A model generated the notes under the pieces. The model was given only the letters and a program-made list of their open reading frames with translations, was not told the origin of the DNA and made no database searches. Of a DNA stretch of 44,627 bases, positions 33,325 through 44,627 are shown one piece after another; the stretch's first letter is position 1; every line of letters begins with the position of its first letter. A program made the translations under genes and the position numbers. Source of the stretch: Planoprotostelium fungivorum. Its lineage: Eukaryota > Evosea > Variosea > Cavosteliida > Cavosteliaceae. The DNA lies in contig MDYQ01000221.1 of NCBI GenBank assembly GCA_003024175.1, positions 1-44,627 of the forward strand, in the 5' to 3' direction.

Positions 33325-34078
33325 ATGGAAAGTAACTCGCCTATCATAGTTCGCCACCGCAATCGACAGCAAGGGAGAGGTATATCATATGGAAGAGAAG
33401 AAGCGAGCGCCAGAACGCATGCTGGAGGGCCGATGACCTCCTTCAGTTTGTGGAGGATGTTCTTACAATGGCGGGAGACTTACATTCAGAGCCCCTGCAC
33501 CCTTCCGTTTATCGCACTGGTGTGGCTGATATACAGCGTAATCGAGCGTCTTCGCAGCACACAGGTATCAGGGAAGAAGTCGTTGGACCTTTCATTTGCG
33601 TCTATCTCTTTAGAGGGAACGCCCTCTCCGATCGCGATGGCGGCACCGTCTGCGAGGTGCGGAGAGTCATGAGGAGGACTCAGTTTTCGAGCTCTCTCAA
33701 TATGTGGCGCCAGGTGCCTCTGTTAGATATCCTAGCCTGATTACATTTTGGCTTCTATTCCCATTAGGATTACTGATCGCATCAGGTAACACATCTGACG
33801 ACCAATGAAGATTGGCGATTGGTCGAATATTGGACGACAGGAATCCCACCACTGTCGATTCTGCGGAATGCGATCTCCCTCTCTTACTTATGTCTTCGGA
33901 CGCTCATCGAACTGCGGTCCGATCATCTCGACAGGACACTCTGGCCAGAATGTATCAAGCCGCACAATACGTCTCTCAGATGTCGTCCAGTGAGATACAA
34001 TGGAGGAAGAGCCTATACGAACGAAGACATAGAGATGTAAAAGAAGACCCCTTCAATCAACGTTACAGAGGGGAGTGA
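33325..34078 (+). CDS. Unresolved spliced gene, possible single-pass membrane protein
   Basis: ATG at 33325 opens MESNSPIIVRHRNRQQ followed by a GTATAT donor. One frame after a possible acceptor at about 33428 includes LPFIALVWLIYSVIERL, a credible membrane helix, then GKKSLDLSFASISLEGTPSP. The last good exon (about 33880-34078) reads SSDAHRTAVRSSRQDTLARM, then QYVSQMSSSEIQWRKSLYER, and ends RYRGE at TGA 34076. Several alternative splices fit and none gives a recognised family. The coordinates are an envelope for these exons, and two small genes cannot be excluded. Confidence 0.35.
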
Positions 34079-34213
34079 AGAGACGTCTATCTAGTGACGA
34101 TTGAAGGACAGAAAATGACATAAAGAAGGGTTTGTGCTGTTTGTGGGAACTCGAGATTTGGATGATGAGTATCCGTTGTAGATGGTGTGGAGAATTCGTG
34201 CAGGAGCATCATC

Positions 34214-34688
34214 ATGGCGGAAGGAAAATCGGCGCTTGGAAAGGCACTGATCTATCTGGCATTCGGTGGAGCCATCATCGGAGGTATATGCTTTGCAACG
34301 TATGGAGACATCTATCACCGACCCAAATCTCACATTCGACTAGTTACATTGTCAATAATCAACCCGACGAAGACGAACAAGAATACGAATCTGACGACGA
34401 TGAACATAATGTAGACGAAGATTTCCTGGCCATCGTATCCTCCACCGTGGATCACATCACAGATGAGATGAAGTCCCTTAAACTGGTGAGCTGTTCCCAT
34501 CTTTTACATCCCTGACGATCCCTCAGAGCCTGGAGCAGAAGAAGAGACACTACTTGACTGTCCTCACTGCCAAAGAGAGAGTCCAGATGATGCAATCTGA
34601 AAGTGAAACACACTCTGCCCACCAACGCATCACTCTAACTCTGAGAGAAATCGAACAATGCGAGAACCTATTCACCGATTTTCAGTAA
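34214..34688 (+). CDS. Small single-pass membrane protein with acidic stretch and helical tail
   Basis: Three exons (34214-34299, 34344-34485, 34527-34688) join in phase to about 129 residues. The start MAEGKSALGKALIYLAFGGA continues as a membrane helix up to about residue 28. An acidic segment follows (DEDEQEYESDDDEHNVDED), then an amphipathic region (TVDHITDEMKSL). The last exon is a coiled-coil-like helix (SLEQKKRHYLTVLTAKERV) and ends LFTDFQ. The topology suggests an N-terminally anchored protein with a cytosolic or lumenal acidic tail. The 44-nt intron is required to reach the acidic frame. No family is recognised. Confidence 0.55.
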
Positions 34689-34749
34689 AGTATAAAACCG
34701 AGCCACAAGAGACGCTTGTCTTCTATCCACTCTTCCATTCACACTCTCT

Positions 34750-34830
34750 CTTCATCTACCTTCTCATCATCGATAGAATTTTATTCTTCATCTACCTTCT
34801 CATCATCGAAAGAAGTTCATTCTTCATCTC
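34750..34830. repeat. Imperfect ~35-bp tandem repeat
   Basis: The unit ttcatctaccttctcatcat plus cga(t/a)agaa occurs twice, with part of a third unit, between the small membrane protein gene and the end of PARN. Confidence 0.7.
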
Positions 34831-34960
34831 CCTCACAAGATGTGACATTTCTCCGGAAAATCCGAGCTCCCGGCAGGAACCCCCCTCGAGTCCTCCAACT
34901 TCCTCTTCTTCACGATCGCACCCTCCCCTCCTGTCCTCTTCAGCCACCACCCCTCCTCTC

Positions 34961-37455
34961 TCACTCACTTGTCACCATCCTGTCCTCTCTCTCTACGATC
35001 TTCGATATCGATCGGACTTGAAAAGTGTTTGAGGTGACGATTGTCTTCGGAATGTGATCGAAGACGAGAACGGCGGACTTCTCGTCCACCCAGCGGATTC
35101 TCAAGTTTCCAAAGACTTTGAAGTGATCCGCTGATCGATGGTGAGATGATGATGTGGGAGATGCAGTGATCGATGTCGTGATGTGATGTACATGATGTGA
35201 TGTACATGATGTGATGAGGTAGGGTAGTCGATGGGATGTAATAGTAAGTAGTGGATGGGATGGATCGTTCTGTTGATGATATGATATCGATGTACATGAT
35301 GTGATATGCGATGTCATCGTCGATGCGAGAGGAGAAGAATCGATCGACATCTCACTCAAGTGATTCGTCTTCACATCAGGTGTGAGATCAGACACCAAGA
35401 ACATGTTCTCTCGATTCGGTACCTCTGTTCACCGTCAGCCCCGTCATGTTCTATCCATGACGCTACACTCACTGTCCTCGCCGACTGCATTGAATACGAT
35501 GTCAGAGCCGACTAAATTCATCTTTCCAAAGTGTGGAAAGAAGAGGGGACTCTGTACGAATTGTAGAACGGGGTTCCTCACTCTCTCTGGAAATTGGAGG
35601 TCGGAGAATTTGGAGGAGAGGGCCAGGAAGCAGCAGCCTGGGTGAGGTCAGGAGTGGCAGGTTGTAGATGGATACCCGTGACGTAGGCGTCGTAGCCCGC
35701 TTCGTGAAAGATCTTCTGTTGATCGTCGGAGTATTTGTCGAAATCTTCCGCGAAATCTGAGAACCATTCAGAGGAGCTCTTACATGTCATCGTGGACAAA
35801 CGACTCGTTCGAATGTCTTTCTATGGAATAGTACAACGATATGAACGTGTATAGATAGAGAGAAACCATACCGATGGATGGCATAGAGAAACCAGAGGAG
35901 GGTTGTTTCACGTAATTGTACAGATTCGACAGTGAAGTCTGTGTGTCTGGAATGGAAGGCTGTGGATCAATCAGATCGAGAGAGTGAATGTCGATTATAC
36001 CGATAGTTCTGGAGTCTTGCAGAGATATTTCGTGTCCATCAATCGAGGGAAGAGACCGTTGAGGAGGATCTTGTAGTCTCTCACGTCTTCCGGCAGATTT
36101 CTCTCGAATTTCTGCAGAATCTGCACACGCATCAGAGGTATGATCGTAGAGAGAAGAAGAGGAAGAGAAATACGAGAGATGAAAAAGATGTTGAGAGAAT
36201 GAGAATACGAGAGAAAAAAGGAGAAGAGTGAAGAAGAGAGAATCTCACGTGTGCGAAATCTAAGAAACAGTTGTGACCCACGATGGTCAACTTGGACTGA
36301 GCGATGCGATCGAACACGTGACGTAGTCCCACCGAGTAGAAGAAATCCTCCTGATTGTTGCGTCAGACATGAACCGTTCGATGTCTTCTCTTCACCTCTG
36401 CCTTCTGTCTCAGCTTCGATTCTTCAGCCTGGCGTTGTTCCTCTGTCATAGATACGACGTAGATGAATTGTCCGGGTGGTCCGGGTTGACGGTCTACAAT
36501 GAGCCCAGGATATCTCGCCGGAGTCATTTAAATTCACTCTTAAGAGTCGATGTAGATGAAAGTCAATGTGGACTCACGTTGGCAACAGTTCGTAGACGAG
36601 TCTTCTCTGAAACGAATTGTTTGTAGGTAAGCCCAACTTCTCTTCTCTTCCTCCGTCCATCCAGGTCTTGATCTTCTCCCTGATGCATCATCACGACGGG
36701 ACATCGCATCGTGACTCACTTTAGACTGTCCACGTAAGCGATGTCGTCTGGCTTCGTCAACACGATCGGATTCGCTGACTGCGTCGGCGCCAGTACGAAG
36801 ACCCTTCCAGGTGAGTGGGGAGATTTTCCCGCCTTCGTTATCTTTCGAAATTTGAATCCGAGTCCGATGATCGCACGATCACCTTCTCTTCCTCCTCTTT
36901 GGACATGTACTCTACGCCCTCGTAGATCCAGCGGTTGAAATCGAAACTGTTCTGAGACAGAAATTTGAGAGAGGAGGCCTGGCTGAGAAAAACTCTCTCG
37001 CCCACGAGTGGTTGATGGGTGGTGATCTCAAAGTTGAATGGGTGGCTGGTCCATCTGATTTGGATGTTGGATGACGTTTGGAATGAGATGGTGTATGATT
37101 AGAGATGGAAAAGGAGTCGTAACGTAGAGAGGAAGTGATGTTGAGGTGATTGAATGCAGCTCACAATCCTGAGCGTTTGTTCAGAGACCACAAACAGACT
37201 CCAAATTGTGTAATTGCAAAGCTTTGAGCCGAATCTCTGATCTATTAAGATCAAATCAGATCTGATCCCATGTTCTTTGTTAGGTGACTTCACCTTTGAA
37301 TAATAATCTTGAGGATTATCGATCCATAGGGTCCTCTTCGTAGGGTGAGAAGTTAGACCACTCATTTCCAAGTCGAACGACACTAACTTGCAGTTAGGTA
37401 TGATGCCATTGAACCGTTCAAGAGCGGCTTTAAAGTTGGCTCTAGACACGTTCAT
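34961..37455 (-). CDS. PARN: Poly(A)-specific ribonuclease PARN
   Basis: DEDD-family 3' exonuclease that shortens poly(A) tails and trims small RNAs. From ATG at 37455 (MNVSRANFKAALERF), the DxE of exonuclease motif I is in VSFDLEMSGL. Then come ITQFGVCLW, FLSQASSLKFLSQNSFDFNRWIYEGVEYMS as separate blocks, and FQRRLVYELL. Motif II aspartate is in VGHNCFLDF, and the last aspartate in FHEAGYDAYVTG. The C-terminal RNA-binding part resembles PARN's RRM (VFGNLRIRWVDEKSAVLVF). All four acidic catalytic positions are present. More than ten exons; most introns are 40-60 nt, with longer ones near 36595-36460 and in the repeat-rich stretch 35140-35300. It starts 93 bp from INTS8 on the opposite strand. 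The extreme C-terminus is approximate. Confidence 0.88.
35140..35300. repeat. GATGTGATGTACAT-type simple repeat in a PARN intron
   Basis: The words gatgtgatgtacatgatgtg and related gatg/atgt units recur irregularly through this stretch. Both strands therefore appear open (Ser/His/Ile-rich frames), but it lies between PARN exons and is best read as intron. Confidence 0.65.
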
Positions 37456-37548
37456 GTTCGTTGTTCGTATGATTCAATCTGATGTTAACCCCGGCACAAA
37501 AGATGGGGACGCATTGACGTGAACCCACATATCTCATCGCATCTAGGA

Positions 37549-40500
37549 ATGATCACGTCGTCCATCGTATATCAATACGATGCGGAGAAGAATATAGACC
37601 GAGCCACCTCGGTCTTTGATTTTCTCCTACAACCTGAGTTATTGACGAAACATGTAAGCTTTCATTTGAGAATATTGTCCATTGGCTCATCGATTCACAG
37701 TTAGCCGCCATTCAGGATGGCAGTGCTTCTAATCCAACGGGAATGGAAATGATCAAACTGTTCTATAAGCAATGCATCTCCATCGTCAACAAACCCTCCA
37801 GCGTCGCCCAAGCGGGTATAACTCTTCACATCACTTGACACACCATCTGATATCATATCACCTGCAGTGATACTCACCTCTGATTCGCAGCTCCTCTCGT
37901 AGCCGCCGGCTCCATGGGCTTGAATCGACCCGGTTTAACCACAGAAGCGAGAGACAGAGTCCACCTCCTGCGAAAACTATCTGCACAGGTACCTCCACCT
38001 CCATCACATCTTTATTCACAGAGACAGGTCATGGTGACATTACAGTACGGATTAGAAGAAATCGAAAACCAGCTGCCCATCGAATTTCAAAGACAACTCC
38101 TCCTCGATGCCTGCAACTTCTCCCCCGATACGTCCGAGTACGCATCACCCACTCCGTTCCCGCCCATTCTGATCTACTTATAGAACATTTACCGTCACGT
38201 ACCACCGCTGGATCGTCCGTAGCGTCACGCGAAGACCTCGTCTGTTGAGATCAGAAGATCCAGACGCCATGGACAAAGAAGTCAACCCCTTCTCCACGGA
38301 TGTAAACGACACTGAACACGCCATCACACAGAAGACGGTACAAGATTCTGCAGAGAGACTCCATCGATACATATCACAACCTCACAAGGGTGAGTGTCTC
38401 ATGACGATGACGAAACCTCATCGTCATGACATCACGTCGCGGTGAGTTTCTCATCGGTTCGTTGTAGATGACACCTCCGCGGCCTCCATTGTCCGTGCCG
38501 CCTGTGATTTGGGAGAGTATCTCTTCGTGGCTCACGATCTACCGACACCTCAATCGAGCGTTGCATTCATTCCTTTCTCTCTTCCCACTTTGAGCGTAGA
38601 CGCATCCACCGCATTTGACATCGCCTTGAAGGGTCACGTGATTCTACCCGCCCCCCAGAGAGAGTGAGCGTTGTAGACAGAATTTCGAGGTCATTTTTGC
38701 AGGAATATCGACGTGGAGAAGGTGAAGGCGTATCTGACTGCTCTGGGAGCGGATTCTCCATCAAATCGTGGAGAAGTGAAGGAGAGGGTGAAGCATCTGA
38801 CGAGTGGAAACGTGGGACAGATCTGCGAAACTCTCATGGCAGATCTGGAGATCCGGTTCTGCGGAATGTCGGAGGCTCTATCCCATTCCATGAGATGGAG
38901 GCCACTGAGTGAGTACACGATCGTTGTAGATGATGACGTTATATGATGTCACGCGAGGCAAGAGACTGACGAGGCTCAGCGGACGGAAAATTGGACGAAA
39001 TTTCGAGGGAGAGAGTGTACATATGTAACGTCATCTATGACGTGTTGTCTCGTCCCAATCATTTGAGACTACCTCGATGTCTGTCTGATCCCAGTTATGC
39101 GGAACAGAATCCAGAGATATTGAGGTTCTTTCTACAACAGTGTAGACAGGTGAAAAAATTCGACGAGTGAAAGTGAATCGATGGTAGGTGGTGTCCCTGG
39201 GAGGCATGACGGAGGACAATGCAAACAAGATCAGAGCTTACATTGAGTGAGTTGAAATGACATTAAAATCGATTAAAAGAAGGGAATTTAACGTGATCGT
39301 AGGTCCCTCTACCCTTCTCTCGGCAAAGCTTTCTCCGGATTTTCTCAGGAATTTCCGCAATTATTAATCAGTGAGTTGGACATGTACTACGAAATTCGAA
39401 CGAAATTCCAATCTTCGTAGATCTTCCATCTACAATGAGACAAGAGAACAACGGCAACGACAAACGTGGGGGTACAGAACTCAAAATTCAAAACAAATAC
39501 CGAAAAATATGGTCTACAACTCTCCAGGACCTTCCAGCATCTCCCTCGTTCCGTGAACTCAACCCCGCTCGTCAGGTAAATTCTCTGAAATTTCCTTGAA
39601 ATATTGATGAATCATCCAGGCTTCCGTTCTCGTGGAGAGAGCACACGTGCTGTGTAAAGAGGGATGCTACGAAGAATCAAAGAACGTTCTGAGAAAATTA
39701 ACGGAAATTTCCGTACCGCCGGCTCTCGTTAGCTCCGTAAAATTCATGGAAAATAAGATCGAATTTTCCGAGGAGAATTCGAACAAGAAAGGTGACGATC
39801 TACAACGCGTTCATTTCCATTGAATATGAATTGTAGATGTGTGTGACCATTTGATTGAGACGATGAGTCAATATGGTCTGCCTCAGGATAGAACTTTCTT
39901 AGAATCTCTGACCGGTGACATCATCACCTGGGGTAAAGTGAGTGAAGATCTGTACGAGAGAGTCTGACATGAAGCAGCCTGAACAGATCGCGCAGTTCTG
40001 TGCTACCTTTCAGAAGCAAGTCGAGAAGGCAAAAGAAAGCAACGAGAGGAGAGATGGTACGACGGTCACATCACTCTTCAGTCATCGATCATCAGACATC
40101 GATCACATCCACCATCAGTGATCTATCTTCGATCGCTCATCGATCACCCATCACTAACGATCGTCGACCACATCCATCACTCATCGCTCATCGCTCATCC
40201 ATCACCAACGATCATCCACTGATTTGAATACAGAGCAACAAACGGCTTATCAGCACAAAATCCTCGGCATCACACAGACACTCTCTCAACTCCAGAACCA
40301 CCTCACAGAGTACCACCGCATCGGTAAATCTCCCGCCAACCCCGGTAAAATTCTCGGAAAATCTCATCTACAACGACTGACGTACGCAGACGAGGTCAAC
40401 CCGTTGTGGAAGGGTATCGATGTCAGCTTCGATAATCTCGTGGGACATCTGGTACCTCTCACTGCCACTAGTTACAGTAAGAACCTCCATTCGGTGAATA

Positions 40501-41718
40501 TTCCAAACATCGAGTGGAATTGTAAGAGGGGAATCTTATCGTATATGGGGAACCGAGACAATTGTTCTCTCGTGGAAAACTTGGCTTCTCTATTCACCGC
40601 GGGTGAGTCGATTAAATTTCTCATCACCACATGATACGATCATCATCACCTGGTCATCATCACTGATCGCCACCATCTTCAGCCCCATCATCATCATCAC
40701 ACACATCATATCATCATCGATCGGATGAGATATTCACATTCACACAGGAATCCAAGTCATCCGAAAAGCGAGGAAGGGGGCGTTGAACGAATACTACGCC
40801 GAGAGAATGGGAGACCTGTTCTCTCAATTCTACAACGGTTCCGCTGCGGGCAACAGGAGGTAACGTCCATTCGAGCCTTCGTTCGTTCACTGAATGATCC
40901 AGATTCCGTTTCTTGTTGGAAAATAACGAGGCTATGATCTACGAGCTGTTACGTCACACGTTACAACGTCTCATCCATCTACAACCCGCCAATAGCAAGT
41001 GAGACTCTCTTTCAAATGAATTTTTCTCATTTTATTTCACAGGTGGCATTATGCCCTGGGTGACTCTTACCTGGACCTGGACGATTTCAACATTAGCGGT
41101 GGTCACTCACACCACAAAGACACATGGTTCGTCCATCATCCTACCTCTCTGACACGTCCAGGAAACAACGCCACTCCATCTCCTCTTATCTCACCGGTCT
41201 GTCTTTAGACGTCGGCTTCTGTGACTCTACGACCACCGTCACTCGTGATTTCAACCTCGTCGTGAAGAGGTTGTCGGCCTCGCTGGTCGCCGTTCGAGAG
41301 TTCGTCCCCGCCATGGTGTTCTATCAGTTTCTCGGTCCAGTCGATTACACGAGACTGTTCTCCATCGTGCAGGATCACTTTTCACTGTTGGATCCAACTT
41401 GGTTTCCTTACATCTGGGAGGTCCCCGTGTTGGAATCGTTGATCGGTATCCTTTTCATCCCTCTACACCTCTCTACATCTATTTTGAATGTTTTTCTTGA
41501 CTGAGGAAGCCATTTATGCCAAGACAAGGGACGAGAAGAAGTTATCTCTCTTGGTGAGTGAAGAAGAACGTCTAGTGTGATAGAACTGATGGATGCAGAA
41601 TCACCTCATCTCAAACGCTGCTCTGAATCAGCACAACAGTCCAGAGACGAGAGAGAACTATGTGAACCAGCAGAAGTCAAACTTCCTCAAGGTCTTCACG
41701 CGGAAGTTCAACGAATAA
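37549..41718 (+). CDS. INTS8: Integrator complex subunit 8
   Basis: INTS8 is a TPR-like scaffold subunit of Integrator, where it helps recruit PP2A for snRNA 3' processing and promoter-proximal termination. The N-terminal exon VFDFLLQPELLTKH followed by MEMIKLFYKQC resembles the metazoan WFEFLLEESLLEKH start. The C-terminus is the best evidence: HYALGDSYLDLDDF, DFNLVVKRLSASLVAVREF, MVFYQFLGPVDYTRLF and PYIWEVPVLESLI match the human I-W-D-V-T-I-L-E-Y-L block in order and spacing, and FLKVFTRKFNE closes it. At least fifteen exons cover helical-repeat protein (for example ASVLVERAHVLCKEGCYEE). The ATG at 37549 is the first in-frame ATG. Middle exons (39500-40950) are read with less certainty, and two introns there hold ATC-rich simple repeats. 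Confidence 0.78.
40070..40235. repeat. CATCGATCA/CATCACT-rich simple sequence in an INTS8 intron
   Basis: Irregular repeats of catcgatcac, tcatcgctcatc and catcacc fill this intron. It ends at an acceptor before the exon starting EQQTAYQHKILGI. Confidence 0.65.
40620..40740. repeat. ATC-rich simple repeat in an INTS8 intron
   Basis: ATCATC/ACCATC triplet-like repeats run through this intron, between the exon ending LASLFTA and the exon beginning GIQVIRKARKGALNEYYAER. Confidence 0.65.
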
Positions 41719-41799
41719 ATCGCCCTCTATACAAGAGGTGTGAGAAAAATGGTCAATCAGTGTGATAGCGTATCTCTCTTGGTTGTTCTCTTTATCTCT

Positions 41800-43565
41800 T
41801 CACATGTCTCTTCCATGCTCCCACAGATGCATCAGCCACTCTGTCGTGATGTCCTCTCTCTGGAACCACCTCTGTACCTCATCTTGGCTCTTGTTCCACT
41901 TTCTCTGCAGCATCCATTCCATCGGCTCAATGTTCCACTTCGTCACTTTTTCTTTTCCCAGAGTCAACCATTGTGTACCACACGAGGCAATCGAACGATA
42001 TGTCTCGCCTTCTTTCTCGCCGAACGCTGATAGAATGTTTACCATCTGATTATGATCGTCATCCATCTCACTCTTCATCAGCCACTCGATCGTTTCGATC
42101 GATCCATGTTGGTGGATATTGTGATATGCTTCGGTGAGATATCCCTCTTCTGCTGCCCATTGTAGAATGTCGAGGTCGTCGTTCTGTATGGCTGAGTGAT
42201 AACTGTCCTTCATCAGTGTGTGATGTCACGATGATTGTACTGACAACTCAGGATGAAGCACATCCCTTTCATGCATCCAGCGGATGAGCTCAAACTGTCG
42301 ACCGGTTGATTTGAAAGAGATGCGAGATACATCAGTAATGTACCCATGAACGACGGCCAACTGTATGGCCTACATCCCGATAAATAAGCACGAAAGATGA
42401 AGCTTCTGATCCATTCTCACCTCATAGTTTTCTTCATGCGAATCAATATTCGACAGTGGGCCACGTGTGGGAAGGCTGAACTGGTTCATTACGCAGTACT
42501 TCATCGCCTCAACCACTCGTTATTTCATTATCTTCAGTTCTCCTCACCTCAATGCATCCAGTGCTCACGGCTTCTTCATATACACATCTTCTGGAATCGT
42601 CTGGAACGTTGCGCTATTAAAATGTCGATTCATCGTGTGGAAACAGATCTCTCTCTTCGACTCACCTTCATCGCCCATTCCAACACGGCAAACGATTGTA
42701 CGAAATCTGCCAAAGTTGCATTTTCGTCTAACGAGACATCGAGATGCATGTCGTTATCCTGCCTCACCGTCACCGCTTCCCATTCACTGAAGACTCACCA
42801 GCCACATCAGTATGTCCATGCGATCTCCTTCTGCAGCCCCCTTGTACCTTCTGTCGTCATTGTCATGTCTCTCTCACAAACTCACACATCGTGGATGGTA
42901 AATTCACCTATGTCGCCTCTCTCTTTGAACCAACTGATGACATGTTTGTGCCCTGCTTTAGCGGCGGGCCTGAGGCAGCCAGACGCACTCCACGAGATGA
43001 TATTCGGCCACGTGACAGAAGGAAGACCCTCTATACTCTGCTCGTTGTGCAGCCACTGTATCACCTCCAAATTTCCTTCCTCTCCAAGTCTAGGCCAGAC
43101 GTTCAGCCATAGGAGGCACTCAACTGTGGAAACTCTCGATATGTCTTCTTTCTGGTGACAAGCGTTGATCGTCCGTTTGTTCCCTTTCACGAGGGCTTCC
43201 ATCAATACCATCTCTCGCCTCCAGTTGAGTTCACACAGGTTACGGTGGCGAGGTGACAACTGAGAATCGTCCCAGCCAAGTAGGTCGAGCGTAGATACAT
43301 CATCTTGCAGCGCAGCGGCACGTGCTTCTTCCCATACAGGCTCTCTGATATTGACCATCCACCATTTGATTAAGTCTCTGTCGTGTGTTGGCAGCTGCTT
43401 CTTGTGACGCCACCAATGATGGTAATTGGGATCGCGAGAGTTGATGATCTTGTGAGCAACATCTCGGAGAGTCTTGGAAGTGAAGCAAGGCACACAGAGA
43501 TCGGATGTGGGCAAGAAAGAGAAGACTTCAGTCCACAGATCGGATGGGAGTGGTTGCATAATCAT
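41800..43565 (-). CDS. F-box protein with ankyrin-like repeats, copy B
   Basis: A close paralogue of copy A on the opposite strand. The start MIMQPLPSDLWTEVFSF and the SDLCVPCFTSKTLRDVAH helix differ from A at only a few positions. Exon 1 (43565 to about 42884) ends after ERGDIGEFTIHD. Then come GAAEGDRMDILMWL, an exon ending FAVLEWAMK, AMKYCVMNQFSLPTRG, AIQLAVVHGYITDVS and FELIRWMHERDVLHP, then DDLDILQWAAEEGYLTEAY. The last part is MEWMLQRKWNKSQDEVQRWF, ending HLWEHGRDM at TGA 41800. Unlike A, the region between TIEWLMKSE and VTKWN is open in a single frame, with or without the 45-nt intron. B is therefore the better candidate for a working gene. A ubiquitin-ligase adaptor role is inferred from the F-box. 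Confidence 0.75.
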
Positions 43566-44240
43566 CCGTGATCGGATTTGTGTGTGAATGGTCCTAAAAC
43601 CTTAAAAAAATTAATGAAATTTCATATAGAGGTAGAATAAGGAAATAAAATCCCATTCAATCGAATAGGTTCATTATCGATCATCTAAGGTGCTCTAGAT
43701 CATAATACAGATGGGCGAAGCCACACTGGAAGGCACTCAGCGAAAACACCAGTTCGCCCACGTCTTTGAACGCCATCAACGTCAGTGTGTAGCGATCTCG
43801 AGGGTAACCAAGGTGCCAAGCTCAAACTTAACCGTGAGACCCATTTACCTTCTGTGGAATGAAGGTATTGCATCAGCGGAGAAAGTGTTGTAGTGAAAAG
43901 CTTCGCGAACCGCGCTTTACAAACTGATGATCCGATCTTGCTGCTGGGAAGTTCCAGAGACCTCGGCCACGCACAGATAGACGCTCTACTAAATCGTCGC
44001 TGCTCATTACCTCATCGTCGGTGTTACCTCGGTAGCAACTCAAAATTATACGACTGCTCATATTCTAACTCCAAAACAGATCTCGTCCTTTGCATCCCGT
44101 CATTAATCATCGCCACTTCGAACAGTCTCAAAGGTAAAATCATACGCTCAGATCGAACGCTTGGCCTCTCGACCTCTCGAGACGTCGGCCTGTGTTCATC
44201 TTTTTCATATTCTGATAGACTTTCTAGATTGCTAAAGAAA
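43566..44240. other. Intergenic, no confident gene
   Basis: The first 150 bases are A/T-rich and should hold the promoter of copy B. Frames between 43711 and 44061 on both strands lack recognisable content. The plus-strand frame open from 43893 runs in phase into the gene starting at 44241, so an upstream start cannot be excluded. Confidence 0.4.
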
Positions 44241-44627
44241 ATGGCTCAAGCATCAATAACACCCTTCCAAGCTTTCAAGAATGCCCTCACCCAGCCATGG
44301 GATAAGATCAAGACAGCCAACACAGAAGCAGAACGGACAGACATTATTAAGGAGGTTTTGCCACAAGTCACTGCACTGAACCTCCGCTCAATTCTCTCTG
44401 ACTGGGAGTCTGATACGCCACTCCCCACCCAGACCGCCCAAGGAGCCGCCGGTGAGTCTCGACCTTCTTTATTCTCTTTTTATTCTATATAGTCTCGTCA
44501 TGGTGTCCCCAGGGCCTCTACGGGGCTCTACGGGCCTCTCAGGCTCTAAAGGGGTCGTTTATCCTTCCCTCATCTTGCTGATGGGTTACAGAGCTGACCG
44601 TATTTGAGGATCTAGGTCAATCCATAC
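44241..44627 (+). CDS. First exons of an unidentified gene (cut by the window edge)
   Basis: ATG at 44241 after an A-rich leader (CTAAAGAAA) begins MAQASITPFQAFKNALTQPW and a helical segment (TDIIKEVLPQVTALNLRSIL). The exon ends in GCCGCCG before GTGAGT at 44452. An acceptor at 44592 (GGTTACAG) resumes in phase with ELTVFEDLGQSI, and the window ends inside that exon. The product looks soluble and alpha-helical. No family is recognised. Confidence 0.5.

Noticed and set aside
34961-35404. Ser/His/Thr-rich ORFs on the minus strand
   Set aside because: Most of the frame is a gatg/tgta simple repeat inside a PARN intron; only the last 50 codons are PARN exon.
43711-43893. 60-residue plus-strand ORF before the last gene
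   Set aside because: No motif, no flanking splice sites and an equally open opposite strand; it cannot be distinguished from chance.

Overview
The window is nuclear eukaryotic DNA. Protein-coding genes sit on both strands and are broken by many very short introns, mostly about 35-60 nt, nearly all starting GTGAG or GTAAG and ending CAG or TAG. The genetic code is standard. Gene content (UPF3, eIF4A, RFC4, PARN, INTS8, UMP-CMP kinase, cytosolic-type TyrRS, alkaline ceramidase) is eukaryotic housekeeping. Compact introns, receptor-like LRR kinase-type genes and giant-virus-like F-box/repeat proteins suggest a free-living amoeba, probably an amoebozoan. That placement is an inference, not a database result.

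Layout. 1-2.4 kb: relic of a virus-like or Polinton-like element, with the C-terminal part of a family B DNA polymerase and a broken D5/SF3-type helicase. The helicase relic is interrupted by a 186-bp hairpin MITE with a perfect 8-bp target duplication. 2.4-5 kb: one small gene and decayed transposase remnants. 5.3-14.7 kb: dense housekeeping block with UPF3(-), TyrRS(-), eIF4A(+), RFC4(+), UMP-CMP kinase(-), a small possibly myristoylated protein(-) and a PPR protein(-). 15-21.5 kb: a coiled-coil protein and a secreted-LRR/transmembrane receptor whose kinase domain lacks the catalytic HRD and DFG aspartates. 22-31 kb: accessory zone with F-box/ankyrin-like genes A, C (broken) and D, an alkaline ceramidase between A and C, and a prolyl-4-hydroxylase-like 2OG-oxygenase-fold gene in which iron-ligand positions look replaced. 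31.5-34.7 kb: torsin-like ER AAA+ ATPase(-), an unresolved gene, and a small single-pass membrane protein(+). 35-41.7 kb: PARN deadenylase(-) and INTS8(+), divergently arranged with about 90 bp between start codons. 41.8-43.6 kb: F-box gene B(-), a close paralogue of A. 44.2 kb to the end: first exons of an unidentified gene.

The housekeeping genes have a clear RNA flavour (nonsense-mediated decay, deadenylation, snRNA/transcript 3' processing, translation). Clustering by function is not implied, because neighbours are on mixed strands with separate promoters. Accessory genes are where duplication, decay and loss of catalytic residues concentrate. All exon coordinates were read by eye from splice consensus and protein continuity, so individual boundaries may be off by a few bases.
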